Shown: positions 1 to 8,746 of the stretch, piece by piece
Layout: the number at the start of each line of letters is the position of its first letter
How positions within the stretch are numbered: position 1 is the stretch's first letter
Assembly: GCF_014892575.1 (NCBI RefSeq)
Contig: NZ_JADBGI010000008.1
Coordinates: 124,001-188,000 of the forward strand
Reading direction: 5' to 3'
DNA length: 64,000 bases
DNA from: Nocardiopsis coralli
Lineage (GTDB): Bacteria; Actinomycetota; Actinomycetes; Streptosporangiales; Streptosporangiaceae
Notes under the pieces: generated by a model
Database searches by the model: none
What the model was told of the DNA's origin: nothing
Seen by the model: the letters and a program-made list of their open reading frames with translations, nothing else
Position numbers and translations under genes: made by a program

Positions 1-486
1 CTGGCACAGGACGGTGAGCACGTCGAGCTCGCGCCGGGTGAGGTCGGGCACGGACTCGCGCCGCAGTTCGAGGTCGGGCCGCAGCTGCTCGCGCGGCAGG
101 CCGCCCACCCGGCAGCGTGCGGTGCCGAACGTGAGGACGTCGCCCTCCTTGAGCACGCGGCGGGCGACGGGGCGCCCGTTGACCCGGGTGCCGTTGCGGG
201 ACAGCCCCAGGTCGACGACGTAGACGTAGGGCCCGCGGCGCACCAGCTCGGCGTGCAGCTGAGACACGGTCAGGTCGCGCAGGTGTATGTCGGCGCCCTC
301 GCCCCGGCCGACGGTGGTGACCTCGCCCGCCAGGGAGCGCACGTCACCGGAGGAGTCGATCTTGAGGTAGGGGCCCTCTGCGGTGGTGTCCTCCGTCGTG
401 GTGACCGGGGTCCGGGGGTGCTGACGACGGTGGGGGAAGGACGGTCGGGGGGTGGTGGTCTGGTCCGCGCTTGGAGTGGGCTTCAT
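1..486 (-). CDS. FHA-domain protein with probable C-terminal HTH (partial)
   Basis: Only the first 162 codons lie in the window; the gene runs off the left edge. Residues ~40-127 form a forkhead-associated domain, a phosphothreonine-binding module: VGRGEGADIHL, SQLH and NGTRVNG are the usual FHA loop residues (GR, S..H, N). Residues ~149 onward read LTRRELDVLTVLC, the typical beginning of a LuxR-like or winged helix-turn-helix in actinobacterial FHA-HTH proteins, so a phosphorylation-responsive regulator is plausible. The first ~38 residues are Pro/Thr-rich and probably disordered. The ATG at 486 is preceded by GCGAGGACC as a possible ribosome site. It is divergent from the gene at 829. The C-terminal half cannot be judged. 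Confidence 0.8.
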   Translation of the reverse strand, partial: MKPTPSADQTTTPRPSFPHRRQHPRTPVTTTEDTTAEGPYLKIDSSGDVRSLAGEVTTVGRGEGADIHLRDLTVSQLHAELVRRGPYVYVVDLGLSRNGTRVNGRPVARRVLKEGDVLTFGTARCRVGGLPREQLRPDLELRRESVPDLTRRELDVLTVLCQ

Positions 487-828
487 GGGGGTGGTCCTCG
501 CTCACCGTGGCACTGGAACACCTCCTGGGTTACCCGGGCTGCACTGGTTCTACGCGCTTACTCCGGAGTTAGGCGGACAAGGCGCGGCAAATACGGGTCT
601 GTGGCCGTGGCGGGCCTGGAAACGGTCTGCGGTCGCTCCGGACAGGACCGGACCGTTACCGTGAGCTCGGGGGCCTGGGTGACGCGGGCCAATACAATGA
701 CCGTGGTCCTCCCCGGCCGCCACGGTCCGTCGACGGCCTCGGGAAGCGACCGTGGAACGAGCCGCGCGGCGGCCAAGCACACGAACCGAACGGGTCGGTA
801 CGCGGTGGACAGGGCGGAGCAGACGCAA
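487..828. promoter_or_regulatory. Divergent intergenic region with candidate -10 element
   Basis: This non-coding gap separates the leftward FHA gene from the rightward membrane gene at 829. On the plus strand TACAAT at 693-698 is a good -10 hexamer, but no convincing -35 lies 16-18 bases upstream. No other clear element or gene was seen. Confidence 0.35.
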
Positions 829-1290
829 GTGGCGGACTCGGGCACCCCGGACGGCGACGTCCCCCAGGAGAGCACCCCCGGCGACGGCGAGGGCCGTGCC
901 GAGGTCACCCCGGGGCAAGAGGTCGTCCCGGAGGAGAACGAGAACACCCCCGAAGGGGCACCGGAGACGGGCGCCGAGCAGACGGAGGGGCCGGTAGCCG
1001 ACGAGCCCGCTCCGTCGAAGATCCCCCCGTGGCTCACCCAGGTGCCGTACGCGCTCGTGCTGTCCGGCCTCGCGGCGGGCATCGCGGTCGTCGGGTTCGC
1101 CTACTTCAAACGCGGCCCCGCCATCATCGCCGGGGCGCTCATGCTCGCGGCGGTGTTCCGGCTGGTCCTGCCCAAGGACTGGATCGGCATGCTCGCGGTG
1201 CGCCGCAGGTGGGTCGACCTGACCGTGCTGGTCGGGATGGCGTGCCTGCTCATCGTGCTCGCGTGGGTGGCGCCGCAACTGTCCGTCTAG
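829..1290 (+). CDS. Small membrane protein, DUF3017-like
   Basis: A 153-residue protein. Residues 1-~65 are acidic and Pro/Glu-rich, probably cytoplasmic and disordered. They are followed by three hydrophobic segments: ~72-92 (VPYALVLSGLAAGIAVVGFAY), ~95-112 and ~127-148. The size, the three-helix layout and the motif LPKDWIGMLAVRRRWVD fit the actinobacterial DUF3017 family, whose function is unknown. The GTG at 829 was chosen because GGAG sits 9 bases upstream and because reading further upstream gives low-complexity sequence. An imperfect GC-rich hairpin (1339-1367) lies between it and icd and may act as its terminator. Confidence 0.7.
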   Translation: MADSGTPDGDVPQESTPGDGEGRAEVTPGQEVVPEENENTPEGAPETGAEQTEGPVADEPAPSKIPPWLTQVPYALVLSGLAAGIAVVGFAYFKRGPAIIAGALMLAAVFRLVLPKDWIGMLAVRRRWVDLTVLVGMACLLIVLAWVAPQLSV

Positions 1291-1338
1291 GCGTCGAATA
1301 AGCTTGATGTCGAGATACCGCGAAACGACAAGACACCG

Positions 1339-1367
1339 CCTCCCCGGTGTGCACGGACACCGGGAGG
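1339..1367 (+). terminator. GC-rich hairpin between DUF3017-like gene and icd
   Basis: CTCCCCGGTGT and ACACCGGGAG form an almost perfect stem with a 6-base loop. A second hairpin, GCCCCGG with CCGGGGC, follows near 1402-1423. They could terminate the upstream gene or form the 5' leader of icd. No U-tract is present. Confidence 0.4.
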
Positions 1368-1476
1368 GATCACGGGATTGCCGTGCGCGGAGAGCCGCCG
1401 CGCCCCGGTCACGAGCCGGGGCACGGCACCCGCTGCACGAGGCGGTTGCCGAGACTGAAGGGACAGCCACACAGCC

Positions 1477-2694
1477 ATGGCCAAGATCAAGGTCGAGAAC
1501 CCCGTAGTCGAGCTCGACGGTGACGAGATGACCCGGATCATCTGGTCCTTCATCAAGGACCGACTGATCCTGCCTTACCTCGACATCGACCTCAAGTACT
1601 ACGACCTCGGTATCGAGGAGCGCGACCGCACCGACGACCAGGTCACCGTCGACGCGGCCCACGCCATCAAGGAGCACGGCGTCGGCGTCAAGTGCGCCAC
1701 CATCACCCCGGACGAGGCCCGGGTCGAGGAGTTCGGCCTGAAGAAGATGTGGCGGTCGCCCAACGGCACCATCCGCAACATCCTCGGCGGCGTCGTCTTC
1801 CGCGAGCCCATCATCGCCGAGAACGTCCCGCGCCTGGTGCCGGGCTGGACGCAGCCGATCATCATCGGCCGCCACGCCCACGCCGACCAGTACAAGGCCA
1901 CCGACTTCAAGGTCCCCGGCCCCGGCACGGTCACCATGACCTACACGCCCGAGGACGGCAGCGAGCCGATCGAGTTCGACGTCGCCGAGTTCCCCGAGGC
2001 CGGCGGCGTGGCCATGGGCATGTACAACTACCGGAAGTCGATCGAGGACTTCGCGCGCGCCAGCCTCAACTACGGCCTGGACCGCAACTACCCGGTCTAC
2101 ATGTCCACCAAGAACACGATCCTCAAGTCGTACGACGGCATGTTCAAGGACGTGTTCCAGGAGATCTACGACAACGAGTTCAAGGAGCGGTTCGAGGCCG
2201 CCGGCCTGACCTACGAGCACCGCCTGATCGACGACATGGTCGCCGCGGCGCTCAAGTGGGAGGGCGGCTACGTCTGGGCCTGCAAGAACTACGACGGCGA
2301 CGTGCAGTCCGACACGGTCGCGCAGGGCTTCGGCTCGCTCGGCCTCATGACCTCGGTCCTGCGCACCGCCGACGGCAGCACCGTCGAGGCCGAGGCCGCC
2401 CACGGCACCGTGACGCGCCACTACCGCCAGCACCAGCAGGGCAAGCCCACCTCGACCAACCCGATCGCGTCCATCTTCGCGTGGACCCGCGGTCTGGAGC
2501 ACCGCGGCAAGCTCGACAACACCCCGAAGGTGGTCGAGTTCGCCCAGACGCTCGAGGACGTCGTCGTCAAGACCGTCGAGGGCGGTCAGATGACCAAGGA
2601 CCTCGCCCTGCTCGTCGGCGGTGACCAGGACTGGCTCACCACCGAGGAGTTCCTCGCCGCGCTGGACGAGAACCTGAGCAAGCGCCTCGCCTGA
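1477..2694 (+). CDS. icd: NADP-dependent isocitrate dehydrogenase
   Basis: A 405-residue homodimeric, eukaryotic-like isocitrate dehydrogenase. It oxidatively decarboxylates isocitrate to 2-oxoglutarate in the TCA cycle, making NADPH in the cytosol. The N-terminus [19 protein letters not shown] is the family signature. Substrate and metal-binding parts are visible: [19 protein letters not shown], the REPI arginine, the YDGMFKD and IDDMVA stretches, and [12 protein letters not shown] for NADP binding. The length matches the family. It has its own leader of ~185 bases with two hairpins and a strong terminator-like stem downstream, so it is probably monocistronic. Confidence 0.97.
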   Translation: MAKIKVENPVVELDGDEMTRIIWSFIKDRLILPYLDIDLKYYDLGIEERDRTDDQVTVDAAHAIKEHGVGVKCATITPDEARVEEFGLKKMWRSPNGTIRNILGGVVFREPIIAENVPRLVPGWTQPIIIGRHAHADQYKATDFKVPGPGTVTMTYTPEDGSEPIEFDVAEFPEAGGVAMGMYNYRKSIEDFARASLNYGLDRNYPVYMSTKNTILKSYDGMFKDVFQEIYDNEFKERFEAAGLTYEHRLIDDMVAAALKWEGGYVWACKNYDGDVQSDTVAQGFGSLGLMTSVLRTADGSTVEAEAAHGTVTRHYRQHQQGKPTSTNPIASIFAWTRGLEHRGKLDNTPKVVEFAQTLEDVVVKTVEGGQMTKDLALLVGGDQDWLTTEEFLAALDENLSKRLA

Positions 2695-2773
2695 GGACGC
2701 ACTCCACAGGGGGACCGGGCTCCGGACGGGGTCTGATCTCTTGGCGGCGGATGGTCATCCCTTTGCCGCTTTC

Positions 2774-2815
2774 GTGCGCCCGGTCGGCCCCTGAGAGGGG
2801 TTCGGCCGGGCGCAC
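2774..2815 (+). terminator. Terminator-like hairpin downstream of icd
   Basis: GTGCGCCCGG pairs with CCGGGCGCAC, with an inner GGCCCC/GGGG pairing around a TGAGA loop. It lies 80 bases after the icd stop codon. There is no U-tract, as is common in actinobacteria. Confidence 0.6.
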
Positions 2816-2996
2816 GCGTGTGTGCGGCCCGGGTGGCCCTCAGAGATTTTCCGGGCGCGTTTTCCGTGTTCGGCGGGCATGCGGGGCGGTTCGGTGCCAC
2901 GATGAGGGTGTTGCTCGACCCCCGCTCCCCGCCGATGCGACGTATGACACGTGCATACGATTCGCGTCTTTGGCGAACTTTGACTTATTGTGGAGA

Positions 2997-3145
2997 CACG
3001 CCGGTGAGAACCGGCAGGCCAGAGCGGGTTTCGACCCGCAGGTCACAGACCGACGTGCCGGCAGTGCGCCCGCTGGGGGGTAGGCGCGCACAGCTCGGAA
3101 CGTCACAGAAGGGCCCGTCACTCCGGTGGCGGGCCCTTCGCCTTT
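2997..3145 (+). ncRNA. Candidate structured small RNA (four hairpins)
   Basis: Between icd and the converging LCP gene lies a compact series of perfect or near-perfect stems: GCCGG-TGAGAA-CCGGC (3000-3015), GCGGG-TTTCGA-CCCGC (3024-3039), GTGCGCC...GGCGCGCAC (3064-3091) and AAGGGCCCG...CGGGCCCTT (3109-3138) ending in CGCCTTTGT. A -10-like TATTGT at 2986-2991 would place the transcript start within a few bases of the first stem. The region just upstream (2940-2995) is unusually A/T-rich for this genome, as promoters often are. No plus-strand gene follows, so a cis-acting riboswitch is unlikely. I do not recognise the family. It does not look like tRNA, tmRNA, SRP RNA or RNase P RNA. The last hairpin may also serve the LCP gene from the other side. 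Confidence 0.5.
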
Positions 3146-3253
3146 GTCAGGGGTCCTTCACGCCGAGGCGCCCGGCGGGAGAACCCCGCCCCCGGCCCCC
3201 GTGTCACCGGGGCCGGGGACGGCTGGACCCACGAGGCGTCCACCGGGGAGGAG

Positions 3254-4519
3254 CTAGTCCTCCATGGCCTCCTCGGGGATGGGCTCGCCCTCGCGCATCG
3301 CCTCGAACATCATCTCCGAGCGCTGCTCGTCCCAGGTCACGACCGCACCCACGTCCGGCATGGTCGGGGTGTCGCCGACCGGGATCGCCGTCGTCTCGAT
3401 ACCGCCGCGCATGGCCAGGAGCATGCTCGCCAGGTGCCTGAGCTTGTCGCCCTCGTCGACGGTGAAGGTGTCGGTCCCCGCGATCACCAGCGGACCGGCG
3501 CGGAACGGGTTGAACATCGTGGAGGGCGCACTCGCCTCCTCGATCAGCGCCGAGAAGAACTCCCGCTGGCGTTGGATGCGGTCGAGGTCGGCGCGCGGGG
3601 TGGCGCGGGTGCGCACGTAACCCAGTGCGGTCCCGCCGTCCATCTCCTGGCAACCGGCCTCGATGTCCAGGCCGGCCTTGGGGTCGGCGATGGGTTCCTC
3701 GGGGCACATCTCCACGCCGCCGACCGCGTCGACCAGGTCCACGAACCCGCCCATGCCGATCTCGACGTAGTGGTCCACCGCCACACCAGAAGCGCGTTCG
3801 AAGGACTCCACCAGGGGCGCGGGCCCGCCGCAGACCTCCTCGCCCTCCTCGTCGGTGCCGCACACCGAGTCGGCGTAGGCGGTGTTGATCTTGTTGTCCG
3901 CGTAGCCGGGCACGGCCATGGGGACGTAGGAGTCACGCGGCACGCTGACGATGGTGGGATCGCCGTCGCGCGGGGTGTACAGCAGCATGATCGTGTCGGT
4001 GCGCTGCCCCTCGGCGCTGCCGGTCGCGAGCTCCTCCATCTGGTCGTCGTCCATGCCGTCGCGGCTGTCGGAGCCGACGATCATGTAGAGGTCCCCGCGG
4101 CTCTCGTCCGGGCGGCCGTCGTAGTCCTGGAGCGCCTCGACCCGGTCCAACCGCGAGTCGGCCCACAGGTAGAAACCGAGCGGCACGATCAGCACGACGA
4201 CCAGGATCATGACCAGCACGGTCGTGAACCGGCGCTTGCGGCGCTCGCGGGCCCTGCGCTTGATGCCGCGCCCGTCGTACTCGCGGGCATCGGAGTGGGT
4301 GCGGCGGCGCCGCTTCTCCCGGCCCGCCGGCGGGATCTCGTCGGCTGACGGCATCCGCCGGGTCTCGCCGACCACCCGCTGCTCGGACTCGCGGGGGCGG
4401 TAGAGCTTCTCGAACTCGTCGGGGGCGCCCGGCCCTCCTCCGCCGCCGCGGCGGAACACCCCGCCCCGGTCGTGCTCCCCGGTCGGACCGTGCCCGCCCG
4501 GGTCTCGTCGATCAGCCAT
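3254..4519 (-). CDS. LytR-CpsA-Psr (LCP) family cell-wall polymer transferase
   Basis: A 421-residue protein with a long charged cytoplasmic N-terminus (1-98, Arg/Gly-rich), one membrane anchor (~99-119, TTVLVMILVVVLIVPLGFYLW) and an extracellular LCP domain. LCP enzymes move polyprenyl-phosphate-linked glycopolymers (teichoic acid- or arabinogalactan-type) onto peptidoglycan. Polyprenyl-phosphate and metal-binding signatures are present: IVGSDSR (148-153), RTDTIMLLYTP with the conserved Asp (173-183), VSVPRDSYV (192-199) and GYVRTRATPRADLDRIQRQ further on. Downstream on its strand is the hairpin shared with the candidate small RNA. The polymer substrate cannot be deduced. Confidence 0.92.
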   Translation of the reverse strand: MADRRDPGGHGPTGEHDRGGVFRRGGGGGPGAPDEFEKLYRPRESEQRVVGETRRMPSADEIPPAGREKRRRRTHSDAREYDGRGIKRRARERRKRRFTTVLVMILVVVLIVPLGFYLWADSRLDRVEALQDYDGRPDESRGDLYMIVGSDSRDGMDDDQMEELATGSAEGQRTDTIMLLYTPRDGDPTIVSVPRDSYVPMAVPGYADNKINTAYADSVCGTDEEGEEVCGGPAPLVESFERASGVAVDHYVEIGMGGFVDLVDAVGGVEMCPEEPIADPKAGLDIEAGCQEMDGGTALGYVRTRATPRADLDRIQRQREFFSALIEEASAPSTMFNPFRAGPLVIAGTDTFTVDEGDKLRHLASMLLAMRGGIETTAIPVGDTPTMPDVGAVVTWDEQRSEMMFEAMREGEPIPEEAMED

Positions 4520-4691
4520 GGATTCTGCCCGTCCCCGTTCCGCGTGATGCCTTCGCCTTCACCCCTGTGGGATCGCCAGACAGCGTAGCCGGGTTCGCAC
4601 CTGTTTCCGGATTCGGCCCTGTCGGTGCGCATATCTCCTGCCACGCGGGCGATCCGGGTTCTGTGCGCCGAGTACGGCCGGGATGTCCGGT

Positions 4692-5813
4692 TCAGCGCAG
4701 GCGGTGTGCACCGGCGGCCGGCCGGGCCGTGCGCAGGTGCGGGGCGCGGTCCCCCCGGCCTGCGAAGGCGCGCTCCACGCCGGTCAGTACCCGCTCCAGC
4801 CGGTCGTCGCCGACCAGGGCGAACGCGGTCCCGTGCCAGCCGCTCATGCGCACACCCCGGGCGCCCGCGCGCGAAGCGGACTCGGCGGCCAGGTCCACGT
4901 CGGCCGTGGGCAGCTCGAAGCGGCGCAGGGACAGGTGGGAGGCGGACAGGATCGGGCCGACCTCCCCGAACCGGTCGGCGCGCAGCAGGCCCACGGCTGC
5001 GTTGAGGCGGTGGACCTCGGTGACCGCGTACTCCACGCGGCGGGCCATCGCCGCGTTCGGCATCCGGTTCAGCGCCGCGGGCAGGTCCTGCACCGCGCGC
5101 AGGGGACCGAGGATCCCCGCGGCCCGGCGGAGCTCGTCCTCCCGTGCCCGGCGCAGGTCGCGGCGGTGGCGGGACCCGGTGTCGGCCACGAGCAGGTGCA
5201 GGTCCTCGGCGGCCAGGTCGAAGGGCAGCACCGTCGTGCGCAGGCTCTTGTGGTTGACCCGGACCGCGCACCCGGGGCGGGCCACCAGCGCGACCCGTTC
5301 GCCCGCGTCGGCACCCTCCGGAGGCGGGGCACCGCCCAGGTCGGCCAGGGCCAGCGCCGTGGCGGCCCGGAGCGCGGACGTGTACCCCAGGGAGGCGTGG
5401 TCGGGCAGGTCGGCGGCGACGACGGCGCGGACCCCGGCCCCGGGCGCCAGCACCGCGTCGCGGCGGGCGCGGTCGACGGCGGCGGAGATCTCGGCGGCGA
5501 TCGCGGAACGCGCGCGCAGAGGGCCTTCGGGGGTGGCGGCGTGCACCTGGGCGTCCTCGGTGGGCCCGAGAGCCACCCGCACACCCCAGGGCAGCGCCGC
5601 GTACAGGCCGGCGCCCTCGCTCACGGCCGTGTGTTCGCCCATGAGCGCCAGGCGGCCGGGTGCGTGCCAGACCCCCGCGGGGGGTACGCCGAAGCGCTCC
5701 GTGAACGCCTGCGCGAGCGCGTCGGGGTCGGGAGGGTTCCGCGGCCAGGCGCCCCTCGGTCCGGCCGGGCCCAGGCCCAGCGCCGCGCGCAACCGTGTCC
5801 CCGCGCCCCCCAC
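4692..5813 (-). CDS. Galactokinase-like GHMP protein, probably catalytically dead
   Basis: The protein (373 residues from the GTG at 5813, which has AGGGG 7 bases upstream; an upstream GTG at 5849 is also open) follows the galactokinase layout. It has PGRLALMGEHTAVSEGAGLYAALPWGV-type N-terminal sugar-binding sequence and a C-terminal MSGWHGTAFALV resembling the family's MTGGGFGGC/AVAL segment. Key residues are missing. The GEHTDY signature has become GEHTAV, the PxGxGLSSSAA ATP loop is replaced by LPDHASLGYTSALRAA, and the segment that should carry the catalytic Asp (GxMDQ) reads RPGCAVRVNHKSLR. It may be a pseudokinase, a sugar sensor, or an enzyme with other chemistry. No galT or galE neighbours are present. 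Confidence 0.65.
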   Translation of the reverse strand: MGGAGTRLRAALGLGPAGPRGAWPRNPPDPDALAQAFTERFGVPPAGVWHAPGRLALMGEHTAVSEGAGLYAALPWGVRVALGPTEDAQVHAATPEGPLRARSAIAAEISAAVDRARRDAVLAPGAGVRAVVAADLPDHASLGYTSALRAATALALADLGGAPPPEGADAGERVALVARPGCAVRVNHKSLRTTVLPFDLAAEDLHLLVADTGSRHRRDLRRAREDELRRAAGILGPLRAVQDLPAALNRMPNAAMARRVEYAVTEVHRLNAAVGLLRADRFGEVGPILSASHLSLRRFELPTADVDLAAESASRAGARGVRMSGWHGTAFALVGDDRLERVLTGVERAFAGRGDRAPHLRTARPAAGAHRLR

Positions 5814-6256
5814 CGCACGTCCCCTTCTCCCGCTGTGTCCCCCGTCCACCCTCCAGGATGCACCGCCCCGGGCGCGGCCCGTGCGTGGGCGTGGTCACTT
5901 CGAGGGCGGGAAGGCAGGGCCGGGCCTGTTTGGTGGACGCCTTCCGTCGCTTCGACCAACTACTGCGCCGAAGGCGTCGTTTGAGGGTGGTGGCGGGCGA
6001 CGGGCGGGACAGTGGTGCTATCGCAAGGCCGAAGAAGGAGGCCCCTACTGTGCACTGCTTCGCAAGCTCAGCAATATCGCACAGCGGGGGCCCGGCCCGG
6101 ATGTGCCGTTGACTGATGAGAACGCAGCGAGAGTGCCGCTGGGGCGACGCGCAGCAGGTAACTGGGCGTTCGCCAAGCAGGGCCATAGGGTGTGGCTCCC
6201 GAGAACGCCGAGCGCCGTGCCCGGAGCGGAGCCGCCCGGGACGGAGGAGGGGACAG
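5814..6256. other. Intergenic gap holding one copy of a dispersed repeat
   Basis: Apart from the repeat at 5922-6010, this gap has a relatively A/T-richer stretch (6010-6200) with no open frame I can support. GGAGGAGGGG at 6244-6253 is the ribosome site of the next gene. Confidence 0.5.
5922..6010 (+). repeat. Dispersed intergenic repeat, short copy
   Basis: It begins GGGCCTGTTTGGTGGACGCC and contains one core unit (CTGCGCCGAAGGCGTC, then GAGGGTGGTGGCGGGCGAC). The same sequence appears, inverted and with three core units, at 29021-29226. The inverted terminal copy found at the far end of the 29-kb element is not visible here, so this looks like a one-ended or truncated member. Confidence 0.75.
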
Positions 6257-7369
6257 ATGACGTCGGTGGCCGAGCGGGCCCGCGGAGCTGCGCAACGCGC
6301 ACAGAACACCGCGATGGACACCTACTGGGAGCTGCGGCAGCGCAGCCCCGCCGCGGACCACCTGGTGCGCGCCTACGAGCGGTACTCCGACCAGAACGGG
6401 AACCAGCTCGCGGGCGCGGTGACCTACTTCGCGTTCCTGTCCTTCTTCCCGCTGCTCGCTCTGGCCTTCGCGGTCGTCGGTTACCTCACCGCGGTCGACG
6501 TCGAGCTGCAGCAGTACCTGAACGATGCCCTGGACGAGGCGTTGCCGGGGCTGTCGGACCAACTGCCGGTGGAGCAGATCGCCGACGCGCGTGTGGGTGC
6601 CGGGCTCATCGGTGGTCTGGGTCTGCTCTACGCGGGCCTGAATTCGGTGGCGGCGGCGCGCGAGGCCCTGCACGCGATCTGGTTGAACAGCCTGCGCCAG
6701 GGCCCCAACTTCTTCGTGCGCAAGGGCGCCGACCTGCTGGTCATGGCGGGCCTGGGCACCGGCCTCCTGCTCACGGTCGCCCTCACCAGCGTGGGCCAGA
6801 CGGCGACGTACTGGATGCTCTCGCTGGTGGGTCTGGACGGATCGGTGATCGCCGGGCTGGCCCTGCGCCTGCTGGCCCTGGCGGTGGCGACCGCCATGAA
6901 CGTGCTGATCTTCGTGCTCGCCTTCTCGCTGCTGTCGGGGGCGGGGCGCCCCACCCGCCCGATGTGGTGGGGCGCGCTCATCGGCGCCGTCGGGTTCGAA
7001 CTGCTCAAGAGCGCCGCCACGCTGCTGCTGGCCGGCACGCTCACCAACCCGGTCTACGCGTCCTTCGCGGTGCTGGTCGGTCTGCTGGTGTGGATCAACC
7101 TGGTCATGCGCCTGGTGCTCTTCAGCGCCGCGTGGACGGCGACGTGGCTGCCGGTCATGCCGCCCTACACCGGGTCCCTGCCCCTGCCGGAGGAGAACGG
7201 GCTGGACTGGACCCGGCGTGTGAAGGTCCTGCGCCCCTCGCCGGAGGCCCTGGCCGAGCGCCGCCTGGCCCAGCGGATCCTCGCGGCGCTCATGGCGACC
7301 GTGGCGGCGGCGGTCACTGCAGGCGCCGCCGCGGTGCTCACCCGCCGCGGCGGGGGCGACCGGGGCTGA
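6257..7369 (+). CDS. YihY/BrkB family inner-membrane protein
   Basis: A 370-residue polytopic membrane protein of the BrkB/YihY (formerly 'ribonuclease BN') family. The hallmark stretch NQLAGAVTYFAFLSFFPLLALAFAVVGYL is near residues 50-80, followed by GLGLLYAGLNSVAAAREALHAIW and four further hydrophobic helices, including PMWWGALIGAVGFELLKSAATLLL and NPVYASFAVLVGLLVWINLVMRLVLFSAAWTATW. About six membrane spans are expected, and the last helix (~345-362) is Ala-rich before a short basic tail. The ATG at 6257 has GGAGGAGGGG just upstream, so longer readings were rejected. The family's molecular function is not established; transport or envelope roles have been proposed. Confidence 0.88.
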   Translation: MTSVAERARGAAQRAQNTAMDTYWELRQRSPAADHLVRAYERYSDQNGNQLAGAVTYFAFLSFFPLLALAFAVVGYLTAVDVELQQYLNDALDEALPGLSDQLPVEQIADARVGAGLIGGLGLLYAGLNSVAAAREALHAIWLNSLRQGPNFFVRKGADLLVMAGLGTGLLLTVALTSVGQTATYWMLSLVGLDGSVIAGLALRLLALAVATAMNVLIFVLAFSLLSGAGRPTRPMWWGALIGAVGFELLKSAATLLLAGTLTNPVYASFAVLVGLLVWINLVMRLVLFSAAWTATWLPVMPPYTGSLPLPEENGLDWTRRVKVLRPSPEALAERRLAQRILAALMATVAAAVTAGAAAVLTRRGGGDRG

Positions 7370-7544
7370 GGCCCGTCCGTTCCGAGCCCGAGCCCGCCCG
7401 GTCCGTGCAGGACAAGGGTCGTTCGTCCTCCACGGTGTGTTCGCTCCGTATGCGGCGGGCTCCGGCGGGGTAGTCCTCCTCTGTCCCGGTTCGCCGGGAA
7501 AAGCGGCCGGGAAAAGGCTGCACGACCCCCCTGGAGGACGGAAG

Positions 7545-8705
7545 ATGGCCATTTCGTTCACGTCATCCGAACGCCCGACGATCGGAGTGGAATGGGAACT
7601 CCAACTCGTCGACCATAAAACCCGACACTTGCGTCAGGAAGCGAACAAACTTCTCACCGCACTTCCGGATCTCAGTTCCGGAAGTGCGCACCCTCCCTTG
7701 CGCCACGAACTCATGCAGTCGCAGATCGAGGTGGTCACCGGCATCTGCGAGACGGTCGAAGAGGCCAAGGGCGACCTGTCCCGCACGATCGCCCGTATGC
7801 GCGAGGTCCTCGAACCGTGGGGCACCACCCTGACCTGCTCGGGAACCCACCCCGTCGACGACTGGCGCGACCAGGAGCTCAGCCCCGGGGAACGCTACGT
7901 CGAGCTCGTCGACCAGATGCAGTGGCTCGCGCGGCGCATCCTCACCTGCGGCGTGCACGTCCACGTGGGGGTCCGCGACCGGGAGAAGGCCGTGCCCATC
8001 GTCAACGCGCTCTCCCACTACCTGCCGCACTTCCTCGCCCTCAGCGCTTCCAGTCCCTATTGGACCGGGGGAGACACAGGGCTCGCGTCGGCACGGTCCA
8101 TCATCTTCGGAGCCCTACCCACCTCCGGCCCGCCGCCCAACCTTCCGGACTGGCGAGCTTTCGAGGATTACCTCGAAACACTACTCAGGGCGGGTACCAT
8201 CGCCTCTATCAAGGAAGTGTGGTGGGACATCCGTCCGCACCCCGATTTCGGCACGATCGAGATCCGGATGTTCGACGGAATTCCCACGCTGCGCGAGGTG
8301 GGAATGGCCGCCGCGCTCTCCCAGAGCCTGGTGGAGCTGTTCGATACCCAGCTCGACCGCGGGTACGGGCTACCCAGCCCGCCCCCCTGGGTCGTGAAGG
8401 ACAACAAGTGGCGGGCCACCCGCTACGGACTCGACGCCCGGGTCATCACGGACACACACGGAACCACCGTGCCGCTCCGCGACGACCTCTACGAGCTGGT
8501 TCGGGAGCTGCGGCCGACCGCTGCCCGCCTGGGCTGCGCCGAGGACCTGGACCTGGTCTCCGAGATCCTGGACAAGGGCGCCTCCTACGAACGCCAGCGC
8601 GCGGTCGTCGCGGACGGCGGGTCGATCTCCGACGTCGTGGATCTGCTCGCCGCCGAACTCCGCAGCGGTGATCCCACTCGCGCTGTGTCCGTGCCGGCGA
8701 CGTAG
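7545..8705 (+). CDS. YbdK-type carboxylate-amine ligase (glutamate-cysteine ligase family 2)
   Basis: A 386-residue GCS2-family ATP-dependent ligase. IGVEWELQLVD at the N-terminus carries the metal-binding Glu residues. HELMQSQIEVVTGIC, CGVHVHVGVRDRE and DIRPHPDFGTIEIRMFDGIPTL are the family signatures. E. coli YbdK has weak glutamate-cysteine ligase activity, but the natural substrate of actinobacterial members is unclear. This lineage makes mycothiol (mshB at 60756), so glutathione synthesis is not implied. The ATG at 7545 has GGAGG 10 bases upstream. It is followed after 41 bases by an M20 amidohydrolase, probably co-transcribed; together they could make and cut an amide bond. Parts of the gene are less GC-rich than its neighbours. 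Confidence 0.88.
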   Translation: MAISFTSSERPTIGVEWELQLVDHKTRHLRQEANKLLTALPDLSSGSAHPPLRHELMQSQIEVVTGICETVEEAKGDLSRTIARMREVLEPWGTTLTCSGTHPVDDWRDQELSPGERYVELVDQMQWLARRILTCGVHVHVGVRDREKAVPIVNALSHYLPHFLALSASSPYWTGGDTGLASARSIIFGALPTSGPPPNLPDWRAFEDYLETLLRAGTIASIKEVWWDIRPHPDFGTIEIRMFDGIPTLREVGMAAALSQSLVELFDTQLDRGYGLPSPPPWVVKDNKWRATRYGLDARVITDTHGTTVPLRDDLYELVRELRPTAARLGCAEDLDLVSEILDKGASYERQRAVVADGGSISDVVDLLAAELRSGDPTRAVSVPAT

Positions 8706-8746
8706 CCGGCTGCGCGGTAAGACGTGAACGAAGAGGGGACCCTCGC

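Noticed and set aside
550..2502. 650-codon open frame on the minus strand opposite icd
   Set aside because: It is a mirror frame of the clear icd gene; its translation is Val/Leu/Arg/Asp-repetitive with no domain. High GC content creates such frames opposite real genes.
3020..3045. T-arm-like sequence GCGGGTTTCGACCCGC suggesting a tRNA
   Set aside because: The loop is 6 rather than 7 bases and no acceptor, D-arm or anticodon stem can be fitted around it.
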